Part shown: positions 43,881 through 52,714 of the stretch, one piece after another | Position numbering within the stretch: position 1 is the first letter of the stretch | Layout of the letters: each line of letters opens with the position of its first letter | Position numbers and translations under genes: made by a program | The notes under the pieces: model-generated | Told to the model about the DNA's origin: nothing | Databases searched by the model: none | The model's input: only the letters and a program-made list of their open reading frames with translations | NCBI GenBank assembly: GCA_964413535.1 | Contig: CAYPTB010000005.1 | Location: forward strand, 3,250-67,249 | Direction: 5' to 3' | Source: CAYPTB01 sp964413535 | GTDB taxonomy: Bacteria; Planctomycetota; UBA1135; GCA-002686595 | Length of the DNA stretch: 64,000 nt

Positions 43881-45152
43881 GTGAAGCGCGCGCCGAAGCA
43901 AAGCCCAGACCGCTCGACGAACGCCACGCCGTCGACGCACCCGAGCGCCGACTTCTTCGAAGGGTTGCGCAGCCGATTGCGCGACGGCAGCGCGATCGTC
44001 GCGGGTGTCCTGTCGGGAACGTCGGCGGACGGCATCGACGTCGCGCTCGTCCGCTTCGGCACGGAACACGGCGCGCTCGGCCGCCCCCGGACGCTCGCGT
44101 TCGCGACGCTTCCCTTCCCCGCGTCGGTTGGATCGCGTGTTCGCTCCGTGCTCGACGGAGCTCAAGTCGGACTGGCGGAGGTGGCTTGCCTCGACCGGGA
44201 TCTCGGATCGGCGTTCGGGAGCGCTGCCCGCGAGCTCGCTCGCGAGCACGGTTTGGGTCTCGATCTCGTCGCTTCGCACGGACAGACGGTGTGGCATCAC
44301 GACGGCGTAGTCGCCGCGGGCCGCGCGACGCTCCAACTCGGCGACGGCTGTCATGTCGCGGAGGCCGCCGGGTGCCCGGCCATCAGCGACCTGCGGCAGG
44401 CCGATGTCGCGGCGGGGGGAGAAGGCGCGCCGATCGCGGCCTTGGCGGACGACCTGCTCTTCGCGGGAGCCGAGCGCCCGCTGCTCGTCCTCAACCTGGG
44501 AGGCATGGCGAATCTCACGCGGCTACCCGCCGAAGGCGAGGACTTGCTTTCCTTCGACACGGGTCCGTGCGGAGCTCTGCTGGACGGCCTCGCGCGCCGT
44601 CTCTTCGACGAGCCGTACGACGCGGGTGGGGCTCGCGCTCTGCGCGGCCGCCTGCGCCCCGAGCTCTTGACGGCCTGGGCGCGTCACCCATTCCTGGCCG
44701 CGCCTCCGCCGAAGAGCACGGGACGCGACACCTTCGGAGAGCGCTGGCTCGATCGGCTCCTCGGCGAGTCGGGTAGGGTTGCGCCGGAGGATCTCCTGTG
44801 CACGGCCGCCGAGTTCGTGGCGGAGTGCGTCGCGCTCGCGACGCGCCGCTTCGCCGAGCCGTTGGGGGTTCGGACCCTGCTCCTGTGCGGAGGGGGAGTT
44901 CACCACGCCGGGTTGGTTCGCGCTCTGGGCGAGCGAACCGGATTGCGGAGCGCGAGCTCGGCCGAATGGGGCGTGGACCCCGACGCCCGCGAAGCGCTCG
45001 CCTTCGCCGTCCTGGGGGCGCGCTGTGCGCTGGGGATTCCCTCGACGTCTCCCAAAGCGACCGGCGCGCGGCCCGGTCGCGTGCTCGGAAAGCTCTCGTT
45101 CGGCCCGGTTGGAGAACTCGCACCGGTAGCCTCCGCGCCGGACGAGCGATAG
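43881..45152 (+). CDS. anmK: Anhydro-N-acetylmuramic acid kinase
   Basis: AnmK opens and phosphorylates anhydro-MurNAc from turned-over peptidoglycan, giving MurNAc-6-phosphate. The 423-residue product starts with GTG and has the ATP-fold motifs VAGVLSGTSADGIDVALV, VASHGQTVWH, NLGGMANLT and FDTGPCGALLD (usually FDTGPGN). Length is slightly above the usual 370 because of a low-similarity N-terminal tail. It is divergent from the NtrC-type regulator. The rest of the recycling pathway (nagZ, murQ) is not in the window. Confidence 0.92.
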   Translation: MKRAPKQSPDRSTNATPSTHPSADFFEGLRSRLRDGSAIVAGVLSGTSADGIDVALVRFGTEHGALGRPRTLAFATLPFPASVGSRVRSVLDGAQVGLAEVACLDRDLGSAFGSAARELAREHGLGLDLVASHGQTVWHHDGVVAAGRATLQLGDGCHVAEAAGCPAISDLRQADVAAGGEGAPIAALADDLLFAGAERPLLVLNLGGMANLTRLPAEGEDLLSFDTGPCGALLDGLARRLFDEPYDAGGARALRGRLRPELLTAWARHPFLAAPPPKSTGRDTFGERWLDRLLGESGRVAPEDLLCTAAEFVAECVALATRRFAEPLGVRTLLLCGGGVHHAGLVRALGERTGLRSASSAEWGVDPDAREALAFAVLGARCALGIPSTSPKATGARPGRVLGKLSFGPVGELAPVASAPDER

Positions 45153-45216
45153 GAAGCGGAGGGCGGGCCGATCGTGAGCCACCCGACAGGTGCGAGGGAT
45201 GACGACGCCGCGCCGC

Positions 45217-45244
45217 TTGACCCTCTGCGATGCCTCGCTATCAT
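45217..45244 (+). promoter_or_regulatory. Candidate sigma-70-type promoter of the HEAT/pseudo-receiver gene
   Basis: TTGACC (45217-45222) and TATCAT (45239-45244) are spaced by 16 bases, about 93 bases before the ATG at 45337. Both hexamers match the consensus at 5 of 6 bases. AGAGGAG at 45324-45330 is a good SD 6 bases before the ATG. Confidence 0.5.
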
Positions 45245-45336
45245 CCCGCAACCTTCGCTCCGGCAAGGGTTTTGGGTGTCGCTCCGGCCCCTGATCCCCA
45301 CCGAGCCAGCCACAAAAGCTCCCAGAGGAGTCCGGT

Positions 45337-47427
45337 ATGACCTCCTTCCGCCTCCGCCCGGGTCGATTCTGCGCTCTGTGCGCGTGCCTCCTCCTGACCT
45401 CGACCTTGGCTTCCGCGCAGTCGGACCTGCGGGCGACGTTCGACCACGCCGTCGAGCTCCTGCGCCAAGGAGATCGTTCCGCGGCTCTGCTCGAGTTCCA
45501 GCGCGTGCTCGCCATGGACCCGAGCCACGAGGCCGCCTACGAACTGTGGAAGGAGACCGACCACGAGGTTTGGCTGGAGCTCCTGACGGAGCGGGGGGAA
45601 TTCGAGCTCATCGGTCGTCGCCTCACCGACCTGGCGCGGCTCGGCCGCAGCGAACGCGTGGACGACGAGGCTGCGATCGGCGCGCTCCTCGATGACGTCT
45701 TCGGCGACGATCCCATCGCCCGTCGTCGTGCCGTTGCCGCGCTCGCGGCCCAACACGGCGAATTCGCCGTTCCCCGACTCCTGGATGCGCTCTCCGACGA
45801 GGTCGACGGAGATCGCAGGGTTCTCGCCATCCACACGCTGACCGAGATGGGACCGAGCGTCGTGCTCCCGCTCGTCGAAGCGCTCGAGAGCGACAATGCT
45901 TTCCTGCGTCGCCAGGTCGCGTTCACGTTGGGCTACATCGGCGACCAGCGCGCCGCCCCGGCCCTCGCAGCCCACGGACAGAGCGACGAGGACGCGGGAG
46001 TGGCTCAGGCTGCTCGCGATTCCCTGACGCGCATCGGAGGGAGTACCGACGCCCTCACCGGATACCTCGCGCTCGGCACCGCGTACCGCAACGGCGATCC
46101 GCGCGTGCTTGCACCGGGCCTGCGTTCGAGCGTCGTCTGGAGCTGGGAAAGCGGCCTCGAGAAGACCGCCGTTCCCGGCTTCCTGTGGGCGGACTCGATG
46201 GCTGCGAGCGCGTTCTACGATGCCCTCGCGGTCGATCCCTCTTCCCATGACGCTGCAGCGGGGATCGCGGGGTCCCTCGCGGGTCGAGTCGGCCTCCTGG
46301 AAGCCCGGGAGCGCGGGGGTGTGGACGTAGGATCGCTGCTCGAGGAGAGCCGGAACGGTCTGTTCGCGGTCGCGGCTACGGGGTCCGCCGCGCTCGACGC
46401 CGCGCTGAACCGTGCCCTCGAAGTAGGCGACGAAGGCGGTGCGACCGTGCTGTGCTCGATCCTGGCGGAAAGCGCTCCCTCGGCCACGGCGGCACTCGGC
46501 CGGGCTCTCGCGGAAGAGGGACCTCTGCGCTCCGAAGCGGCCATTGCACTCGGGCGGATCGCGCTCCGCAGCGGAGCGGCCGTCGAGCCCGGTGTGGCGG
46601 AGGCGCTGTCTCGAACCGCTTCGCGCGAGATCCTGCGCATCGCGGGGATCATCGATGCCGATCCGAGACGGACGTCCGTCGTGCAGGGTGAGCTCGAGGC
46701 ACGCGGTGTGGTCGTTCGCAGTTGGGATCGCGGCGCCGTCGCCCTGGCTTCGCTGCGGCGCGCTCCCGGTTTCGACGTGTTGATCGTCGGCGAGTCCCTT
46801 CCGGACATCACCGTTCACCAAGTACTCGGGGAGATTCGAGGTGACGACCGTCTGTCCAACGCTCCGTTGCTGATGGCCGCCGACGACGCCGACGTCGCGG
46901 GCGAGCTCTACGGCGATCAGATCGGCGGAATCCTCACCGCCGACGACCTGTCCGCCCTCGACGAGGCCCTCTCGGTGGAGCTGTCGGGCGAGCGCGCCGC
47001 AGCGGCGGAACTCGCTTCGCACGCGGCCCAGGTGCTCGGGGCCCTGAGCCAGTGCGGCCGCATCGACGTGATTCCGATGCAGGGGATGTTGCTGGCGGCG
47101 CTGGAGCGCGACGATTCGGTGACCATCCCGATCATGCAGGTGCTCGGCCAGGGAGGCGATGCGACCGCGATCACCCCGCTCGCGGCCGTCGTGACGGACG
47201 ACTCGCGCTCGACCGAAGTTCGCGTCGCCGCCGCGGATGCCTTGACCGGGATCTTCGGCCGCCTGTCGAGCTCCTCGCCCGAGGTCGACGGGCTCATGGG
47301 CGTGGCGCTGAGCGACGAAGATTTCGTCCTACGCCTCGCCGTGTCGCGAGCGCTCGGCGCCTTCGGCCTCGCTCCGGATGCGCAACTGGCCCTGTTGAAC
47401 GGTGTTCGTTCGCCCGTTGGACAGTAG
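45337..47427 (+). CDS. Exported HEAT-repeat protein with internal pseudo-receiver domain
   Basis: The 696-residue product has a signal peptide (FCALCACLLLTSTLASAQ), a TPR-like helical pair, and HEAT-type repeats (ARRRAVAALAAQHGEFAVPR; FLRRQVAFTLGYIGDQRAAP) to about residue 210. A long middle region follows. Residues 443-535 resemble a response-regulator receiver (VVQGELEARGVVVRSW; VLIVGESLPDI) in which the phospho-acceptor Asp is a Gly. More HEAT repeats follow (TEVRVAAADALTGIF; LAVSRALGAFGL). A receiver-like fold outside the cytoplasm cannot be phosphorylated in the usual way, so it is probably a protein-binding module. Function unknown. Confidence 0.7.
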   Translation: MTSFRLRPGRFCALCACLLLTSTLASAQSDLRATFDHAVELLRQGDRSAALLEFQRVLAMDPSHEAAYELWKETDHEVWLELLTERGEFELIGRRLTDLARLGRSERVDDEAAIGALLDDVFGDDPIARRRAVAALAAQHGEFAVPRLLDALSDEVDGDRRVLAIHTLTEMGPSVVLPLVEALESDNAFLRRQVAFTLGYIGDQRAAPALAAHGQSDEDAGVAQAARDSLTRIGGSTDALTGYLALGTAYRNGDPRVLAPGLRSSVVWSWESGLEKTAVPGFLWADSMAASAFYDALAVDPSSHDAAAGIAGSLAGRVGLLEARERGGVDVGSLLEESRNGLFAVAATGSAALDAALNRALEVGDEGGATVLCSILAESAPSATAALGRALAEEGPLRSEAAIALGRIALRSGAAVEPGVAEALSRTASREILRIAGIIDADPRRTSVVQGELEARGVVVRSWDRGAVALASLRRAPGFDVLIVGESLPDITVHQVLGEIRGDDRLSNAPLLMAADDADVAGELYGDQIGGILTADDLSALDEALSVELSGERAAAAELASHAAQVLGALSQCGRIDVIPMQGMLLAALERDDSVTIPIMQVLGQGGDATAITPLAAVVTDDSRSTEVRVAAADALTGIFGRLSSSSPEVDGLMGVALSDEDFVLRLAVSRALGAFGLAPDAQLALLNGVRSPVGQ

Positions 47428-47446
47428 ACTTCGCGCGCGAACGCGG

Positions 47447-47521
47447 GCCAGAGTAGCTCAACGGTAGAGCACTGCTTTCGTAAAGCAGGGGTTACGGGTT
47501 CAAATCCCGTCTCTGGCTCCA
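47447..47521 (+). tRNA. trnT(CGU): tRNA-Thr (anticodon CGT)
   Basis: The cloverleaf is complete: acceptor GCCAGAG/CTCTGGC, D stem GCTC/GAGC, anticodon stem CTGCT/AGCAG around TTCGTAA (anticodon CGT), and T stem ACGGG/CCCGT around TTCAAAT. The discriminator is T and CCA is encoded (47519-47521). It decodes ACG, as expected in a GC-rich genome. It starts 19 bases after the preceding stop. Confidence 0.96.
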
Positions 47522-47574
47522 CCCTGCCCGTTCGCCTCCCCAATTCGATCGTCACCGGGGCCGGAGCACGCGCC

Positions 47575-48000
47575 TCATCTTCGTTCCAACTCGGCGTGCA
47601 TCTTGGAGAGCAGCGACTTTGCGTCGGCTGAATCGAGCTCGTGGGCCTTCCACTGGATCCCGAGCCCGCGCTCGGCGATTTTCGGGATGACGTGGAAGTG
47701 GACATGGAAGACGGCCTGGTGCGCGCTCGGTCCGTTGTTCTGGAGCACGTTGTAGTCGCTTGCCCCGGTAGCGCGCATCACGGCGCGCGCGATCCGCGGG
47801 AGCACGCGGCCGAGCGCCGCCGCCTGGTCGTCGGAGAGCTCGTGTAGGTGCGCGACGCGCTCCTTGGGGATCACGAGCGTGTGCCCGGGTGAGAGCGGCC
47901 CTACGTCCAGGATTGCGAGGACGTGCTCGTCCTCGTACACGCGGTGACAGGGAATCTCGCCGTCCAAGATCTTCCCGAAGACCGTGCTCTTCGTGCTCAT
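47575..48000 (-). CDS. HIT-family hydrolase (HINT type)
   Basis: From the ATG at 48000 the 141-residue product matches the HIT/HINT family: VFGKILDGEIPCHRVYEDEH, LVIPKERVAHLHEL and the triad HVHFHVIPK. HINT proteins hydrolyse adenosine 5'-phosphoramidates and are almost universal. The open frame reaches further upstream but lacks similarity, and this start matches the family. It ends 54 bases from the tRNA. Confidence 0.92.
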   Translation of the reverse strand: MSTKSTVFGKILDGEIPCHRVYEDEHVLAILDVGPLSPGHTLVIPKERVAHLHELSDDQAAALGRVLPRIARAVMRATGASDYNVLQNNGPSAHQAVFHVHFHVIPKIAERGLGIQWKAHELDSADAKSLLSKMHAELERR

Positions 48001-48251
48001 GGGGACCTCCCGAAGTGTCCCGCGAGCCTGAACCCGCGAGACGAGTGCCCAAGTAGAACACGGGCGATCCGTTCGGCGGAGGGCCCCTCGGACGAGAAGT
48101 CCCGCGATCAGCCAGAGCCCTCCCACCGCCCCGGACCCCACGCGCCGTTGCGCTTCCTGCCGAACTCGTTCAGAGTTTGCTTCTCCGAGCGCCGCGGGGA
48201 ACCGCGAGCTCGTGGACGGCGAACCGCTGCCCCGGGACACTGGGAAAGACC

Positions 48252-48788
48252 ATGCAAGGCTCCTCGAGATCCGTCCTCGGGCGCGTTCCGCTGGTCCTCG
48301 TCGCGGCGCTCGGCTGCAGAGTCGTTCCGCCGCCTTCGGGGACGCCGCTCGGAGCGGGGGAGAGCCTCGCAGTCGGCGTCGTGCGCGAGTACGACGGTTG
48401 GGGTCTGCGTCAGGCGGATCTCATCGCATCGAGCGAGCAGATCGCCGCCGACATCGCCCGACTGACGGGTACCGGGAAGGCCGGCGTTCCCTGGGTCCTC
48501 CTGCTCGACGAGCCCTCGAACGCCACGGCGCACCCCGCCGGGAGCTTCGCGCCCATCCGCTTCCAGCTCGTTTCGGGCATCGCACGTGCATGCGAGGCGC
48601 GGGGCTTCCGAGTCGTTCGTCCGGCCGATGCGGGCGCCGCGGCAGCGGACTACACGGTGCTCTCGGAGATCCACGGCCTCGGCCCCGAGGATGGATCCTT
48701 CGTCGTGAACTACGTCGTCGTCGCGGGCTCGCACCGTGCGCAGCGAGGGGACGGGCTCCTCGGCCGGAACCGTACGACGGCGCAGTAG
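48252..48788 (+). CDS. Small predicted lipoprotein, function unknown
   Basis: The ATG at 48252 gives 178 residues with a lipoprotein signal (VPLVLVAALGC). The mature part is a compact alpha/beta domain (GLRQADLIASSEQIAADIAR; WVLLLDEPSNATAHPAGSFA) without a clear family. Short elements resemble periplasmic LpoB-type activators, but the evidence is too weak to assign. It is divergent from the HIT gene. Its stop is 47 bases from the porin's stop. Confidence 0.6.
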   Translation: MQGSSRSVLGRVPLVLVAALGCRVVPPPSGTPLGAGESLAVGVVREYDGWGLRQADLIASSEQIAADIARLTGTGKAGVPWVLLLDEPSNATAHPAGSFAPIRFQLVSGIARACEARGFRVVRPADAGAAAADYTVLSEIHGLGPEDGSFVVNYVVVAGSHRAQRGDGLLGRNRTTAQ

Positions 48789-48834
48789 GGTCGAAGGGGA
48801 CACCCCTCTGGCGGGGTCAGGTGGTGCGGTCGAA

Positions 48835-50430
48835 TCAGAACTTCCAGCGGAACTCGAGTCGGATCCCCGCGAGGTCGTTCTCGCTACGGATCTCCCCCAG
48901 GATCGCGTCGGCGCGAATGATGAACCGGTGGCTGATGGGTATCTGAACGCGCGCACCCAGCGCGAGTTCCCCGTCCACGTTGTTGTCCTTGCTGCCGTGC
49001 GCGGTCTGGCTGGCGACCTCCACCACGAGCTGTTTGGCCGGCTTGGTGCTCGCGGGGTTCAGGCCGAACAGGTACTCGACTCCAACGGCGCCGCCCCACG
49101 TGTCGTGACCCGTGTCGTCGAGCTTCGGGAAGCCGGTCAGCCCGTCGGTCTCGAAGTTGATCCCCGTGTTCTTCAGGACGCCGCCCGCCGCGGCCGCTCG
49201 GGCCAAGGCCTGCGGGCGGTTGAAGCCGGCGAAGAAGTTCGCGTAGGGAACGAACGTCGAGGGCTGACTCGAGATGAACGAGTTCTCGACGAGCAGGAGG
49301 AAGCCGTCGGCGGACTTCGAGGACGCGTCCTGACCGAAGTTCCAGATCCCGCGGATCGAGTTCGACAAGTAAGACCCATAACGCCGCGTGAAGGCCAGCG
49401 TCAGGTTGTGATAGTCGAGGTCGCCGTTCTGCGCGTCGGCCCCGTCGGCGAGGTTGGTGAAGCCCCAGCCCGCTTCCCAGAAGCCCTCGTTCGCCTCGAC
49501 GAAGGTGTTCGCGCCGAAGATCGTGACGTCGCGCTCCTCGATGTTCCCCGCGCTTCCGAACGCCGCGGCCCCGGTCGTCACGTCGTCGAAACCCGCGAAG
49601 AAGGTCACGTCGTAGTTCGAGATGTTCAGGGCCTTGCTGTTCTTGGCCGGGATCGTGAACGCGAAGCCCTTGAAGGCGTCCTCGATCCACACGCCGTTCT
49701 GCACGAGCAAGGGAATGAGGCCGAAGGTGAACGGCAGGTCCCAGGAGCTCTCGCGCCCCGTGAAGCCCGTCATGAGGGCGCCGAGGTCGCCTTCGAAGAA
49801 GGCAGCGTCCAGGTTCCCGTCGAGCTCGATGTCGCCGTCGAACTTGCCCTTGTCGTCGTCGGCGTCCCCGTCCGTGTCGCCGCGCAGGTTGATGCGCGAG
49901 AAGTCGCCGCCCTTCTCGAACGGCCGGGTGACGAAGTGCAGGCGCTCGGTGGCCGTGAGCTTCACGTCGATGTCCAGCGTCAGTTGCGTGGCGATCGATC
50001 CGACCTCTTCGTCGGCGCTGAACTGGTTGCCCCCTTGGTCGTTCTGGCCGTAGGCCACGCGCCAGTCGCCGAAGACCATCAACCACGGCCAGACGAGGTT
50101 CTTCTCGCCGAGCCAGTCCATCCCCGGCTGGAACGGACCCTGGACGTAGAGCTCGCGCCCCAACTCCAGCAAGGGCCGCTGGGACGTGATCGCGAACTTG
50201 CCGCCGTAGATCTTCGTCTGCTCGGCGGGGTCGAAGGGCTTGGGGTCCGACGGATCGGGCCGGAAGGCCGAGCCGTCGTGTTCGACGATCGTCACTTCGG
50301 GCGAATGACGGACGCCGTGGTCGTCGCCTTCGGGCGTGGGGCCGTTCGCGAAGCCCGTCGATCCGAGCGCGAGGACGGCGAGACCTAGGGAGACGGGCTC
50401 GGTCACGGTGGTGAAGCTGTGGATCTTCAA
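48835..50430 (-). CDS. Outer-membrane beta-barrel (porin-like) protein of the cytochrome island
   Basis: The 531-residue product has a signal peptide (SLGLAVLALGSTGFANG) and then alternating amphipathic strands with Gly/Asp turns to the C-terminus, which ends in Phe (LEFRWKF), the usual barrel signal. There is an Asp-rich loop (GDTDGDADDDKGKFDGD). It is encoded 16 bases after the 5-heme cytochrome. That arrangement recalls porin-cytochrome conduits in extracellular electron transfer (MtrB/PioB type) although I see no sequence similarity to those. It could equally be a plain porin. Confidence 0.75.
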   Translation of the reverse strand: MKIHSFTTVTEPVSLGLAVLALGSTGFANGPTPEGDDHGVRHSPEVTIVEHDGSAFRPDPSDPKPFDPAEQTKIYGGKFAITSQRPLLELGRELYVQGPFQPGMDWLGEKNLVWPWLMVFGDWRVAYGQNDQGGNQFSADEEVGSIATQLTLDIDVKLTATERLHFVTRPFEKGGDFSRINLRGDTDGDADDDKGKFDGDIELDGNLDAAFFEGDLGALMTGFTGRESSWDLPFTFGLIPLLVQNGVWIEDAFKGFAFTIPAKNSKALNISNYDVTFFAGFDDVTTGAAAFGSAGNIEERDVTIFGANTFVEANEGFWEAGWGFTNLADGADAQNGDLDYHNLTLAFTRRYGSYLSNSIRGIWNFGQDASSKSADGFLLLVENSFISSQPSTFVPYANFFAGFNRPQALARAAAAGGVLKNTGINFETDGLTGFPKLDDTGHDTWGGAVGVEYLFGLNPASTKPAKQLVVEVASQTAHGSKDNNVDGELALGARVQIPISHRFIIRADAILGEIRSENDLAGIRLEFRWKF

Positions 50431-50446
50431 TGGAGACCTTCCGGCG

Positions 50447-52246
50447 CTAGCGGACTTCGAACTCGACCGTGTAGGGGTGGATGTCGATCATCCGCTCGTT
50501 CATGCGCCGGACCATCTCCGGAGTGGCGCCGACGAAATCCATGAAGTAGATGGGCTCGGCGCGACTTCGCAGGCGCACCGCGAGCTTGTACGTCCCCGGC
50601 TTGCGCAGCTTCTCCGCGGGAACCTCGTAGCTCGCCTTCTTCGAGCCGAGCGGTGGGATGCTGCGTTGCTCCATGCGCACGAAGGGCGGGTGGTTCATCA
50701 CGGTGTTGGGCGTAGCGCCGGGCCGGATGAAGGGGATCTGGTCGACGTCCAGATTGACGGGCAGGTACATTTCCCGGTCGGTTCCCTTGACGTTGGTCGT
50801 GAGGAACTTCGACTGCAAGTTGAAGAGCTGGTCGTCGAAGGCGATTTCACCCTCGCGCACTCCGCGCGCGTGGACGTCGCACATGTCGCCGTACCGATCG
50901 ACGTATCCCGACTCCCAGATGTTCTGACCGTCGGGATCGATGAGCGCGACGTTGAGCCACAGCTCGGGCTGCGCGCCGAGGGATCCCGACGGGAGGTTGT
51001 GCCCCTTGTTGGGGTTGCTCACCTCGTAGTGGAAGGCGAAGGATTGGCCGATGCGCGGCGTCGTGTCGAAGAACGGTCCGTCGACGTGCGAGCCCTTCTC
51101 CATGATGGCCTGGCGCCTGACCTTGCGCGCCGCGAGCTCCCGCAGGTTCTCGTCGACCACCTCGCGGGCCATCTTCCGCCGGCCCGCGTCCGACCACTCC
51201 GCGGGGAACGATGCTCCCTCTCCCTTGGAGGCGATCTTGCTCTCGAACTCCTTCTTGCCCCAGTCCTGTTCCCAGTCGAACGTCATCCAATCCGCGAGCG
51301 GGATGGCCGACCGACTCTTCGGGTTGTTCTTCGCATTGTGCGGGAAGATGCCGGGGTGCGCCGTCGAGTAGCCCGGTCCGATGAACGAGTGATCGGTGTG
51401 CTTGCTGCCTTCCTTGATCTCGTCGACGTTCGCGATGACCGCGCGCGGCGCCGTGGCGAACCCCGAGGTCGGATCGCCCGGGATCTTGGCCATGTGGCAG
51501 TCCTGGCAGGAGATGCCCTCGCGGAACGCGGGGGAGTCGCGGTACTGCTCGTAGACGACCTCGAGCTTGATCCCCGGGTGGACCGCGACCTGATGGCACG
51601 AGGCGCAGAAATCCGATTTGCCCAGGTTGTCGCTCTGGATCGCCGCGCGGTGGATGGGGAGCTTCGAGGTCTCGGAGGCGTCGGTCGTCACTCCGTACTC
51701 GGGAGTGTCGATGATCGGGTCCAGATCGGCTCCGACGGTCCCGTACACCGGCGCGAAGATCGAGCCTTCGACGATGCGCCGCTCACCGTTCACCCGACCG
51801 TAGTACTCGTTGACGCGGTGACAGGTGACGCAGGTGATGCCTTCGGTCGACACGGGTGCGCGTTCCCACAAGGGGATGTGTCGCTCTTCACCGAGCGCGG
51901 TACCGACGGGAATGTGGCAACGGACGCAGAACGTGTTCACCGTCCCTTGGGCCAAGTTGTTCAACGCCTGCTCGAACTTGTGGAACATCGGCGAGATCGC
52001 CGCATAGGCGTGCGCCGACGACCGCCACTCGTCGAAGATCTTCTGGTGACACGCGGCGCACTCGAAGGCGCTCGGGAACTTGTCCTGCGCGAACAGGTCG
52101 AGGTGCGGATCACCGGCGAAGGGGGAGGGGGAGTCCGCGAGGGATCCGTCCCCGGCCGCTGCGGAATCCGACAGCGAGAATCCGATCAGGGCGGTCAGCG
52201 CGAGGGCCGTTCCCGTCGCGACGATCGAAAGGCTGGGTGTCTTCAT
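50447..52246 (-). CDS. Exported pentaheme cytochrome c (cytochrome c554-like)
   Basis: The 599-residue product has a signal peptide (residues 1-31) and five CxxCH motifs: CAACH (63-67), CVRCH (107-111), CVTCH (139-143), CASCH and CQDCH. The N-terminal heme arrangement resembles the cytochrome c554/hydroxylamine oxidoreductase-type fold. The last 250 residues are a beta-rich domain (FAFHYEVSNPNKGHNLPSGS) like those in multiheme proteins that bind a partner or substrate. It precedes the porin-like gene. Reaction unknown: nitrogen oxide, sulfur or metal chemistry are all possible. Confidence 0.9.
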   Translation of the reverse strand: MKTPSLSIVATGTALALTALIGFSLSDSAAAGDGSLADSPSPFAGDPHLDLFAQDKFPSAFECAACHQKIFDEWRSSAHAYAAISPMFHKFEQALNNLAQGTVNTFCVRCHIPVGTALGEERHIPLWERAPVSTEGITCVTCHRVNEYYGRVNGERRIVEGSIFAPVYGTVGADLDPIIDTPEYGVTTDASETSKLPIHRAAIQSDNLGKSDFCASCHQVAVHPGIKLEVVYEQYRDSPAFREGISCQDCHMAKIPGDPTSGFATAPRAVIANVDEIKEGSKHTDHSFIGPGYSTAHPGIFPHNAKNNPKSRSAIPLADWMTFDWEQDWGKKEFESKIASKGEGASFPAEWSDAGRRKMAREVVDENLRELAARKVRRQAIMEKGSHVDGPFFDTTPRIGQSFAFHYEVSNPNKGHNLPSGSLGAQPELWLNVALIDPDGQNIWESGYVDRYGDMCDVHARGVREGEIAFDDQLFNLQSKFLTTNVKGTDREMYLPVNLDVDQIPFIRPGATPNTVMNHPPFVRMEQRSIPPLGSKKASYEVPAEKLRKPGTYKLAVRLRSRAEPIYFMDFVGATPEMVRRMNERMIDIHPYTVEFEVR

Positions 52247-52714
52247 GGCGTCTGGCTACCTGGATCCGGCCGAGCCTGGGAAGAGGGGAGAGCCTGCCCG
52301 GCAAACCCGCACGGCGCGGGGACGGCACCCAAGGGCCGCCTCCGCCTCCGCAGAAAAGCAAACTCCTAAGGGTCTGCTCGCCCCAACTCCTCCCCATGCG
52401 CGGCGAAGGCTAGCACAGGCCCCGGCCGTGCTCCAAACGGCTCCGCGCTCGAGATGGTTCGCTCCCTTCTCGCTCGCTGCGCTCCACCGGTTCGCACGAA
52501 GGTTCGCTTGAACGAACGCCCGGACGGCGTTCGGATTCCCGATCGCCGCCGTACAATCGCCGCCGAGCAACTCTCGTTTGCGAGCTCTCGTCGCGGGCGA
52601 ATTCGGAAGATCGAGGCACGCGGGCGAGGAGCGCGGATGGGTTTCGCGTGGAGTCGCGGGGCGCTGTTCGGCGGCTCGTCGCTCGTACGTGCTTCATGAG
52701 GAGAAGCGTCGGAG
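52247..52714. other. Divergent intergenic region of the cytochrome island, with a perfect 8-bp inverted repeat
   Basis: No gene is supported in 468 bases. It separates the 5-heme cytochrome/porin genes (leftward) from the FHA-flavoprotein genes (rightward). It contains an 8-bp inverted repeat (52513-52533) and a TACAAT (52552-52557). Short ATG-started frames here lack codon character and are superseded by the ATG at 52715. Confidence 0.5.
52513..52533. promoter_or_regulatory. Candidate operator: perfect inverted repeat CGAACGCC-N5-GGCGTTCG
   Basis: CGAACGCC (52513-52520) and GGCGTTCG (52526-52533) flank the 5-base spacer CGGAC. It lies 19 bases upstream of a TACAAT -10-like hexamer (52552-52557), so it overlaps the -35 position of a possible rightward promoter. 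The spacing fits a dimeric repressor or activator site. Prediction only. Confidence 0.4.

Noticed and set aside
45337..47427. Receiver domain as a working two-component output
   Set aside because: The acceptor Asp is Gly and the protein has a signal peptide, so ordinary phosphotransfer is unlikely.
48252..48788. LpoB-like peptidoglycan synthase activator
   Set aside because: Only vague short-element similarity by eye. No motif supports it, so it is left as an unknown lipoprotein.
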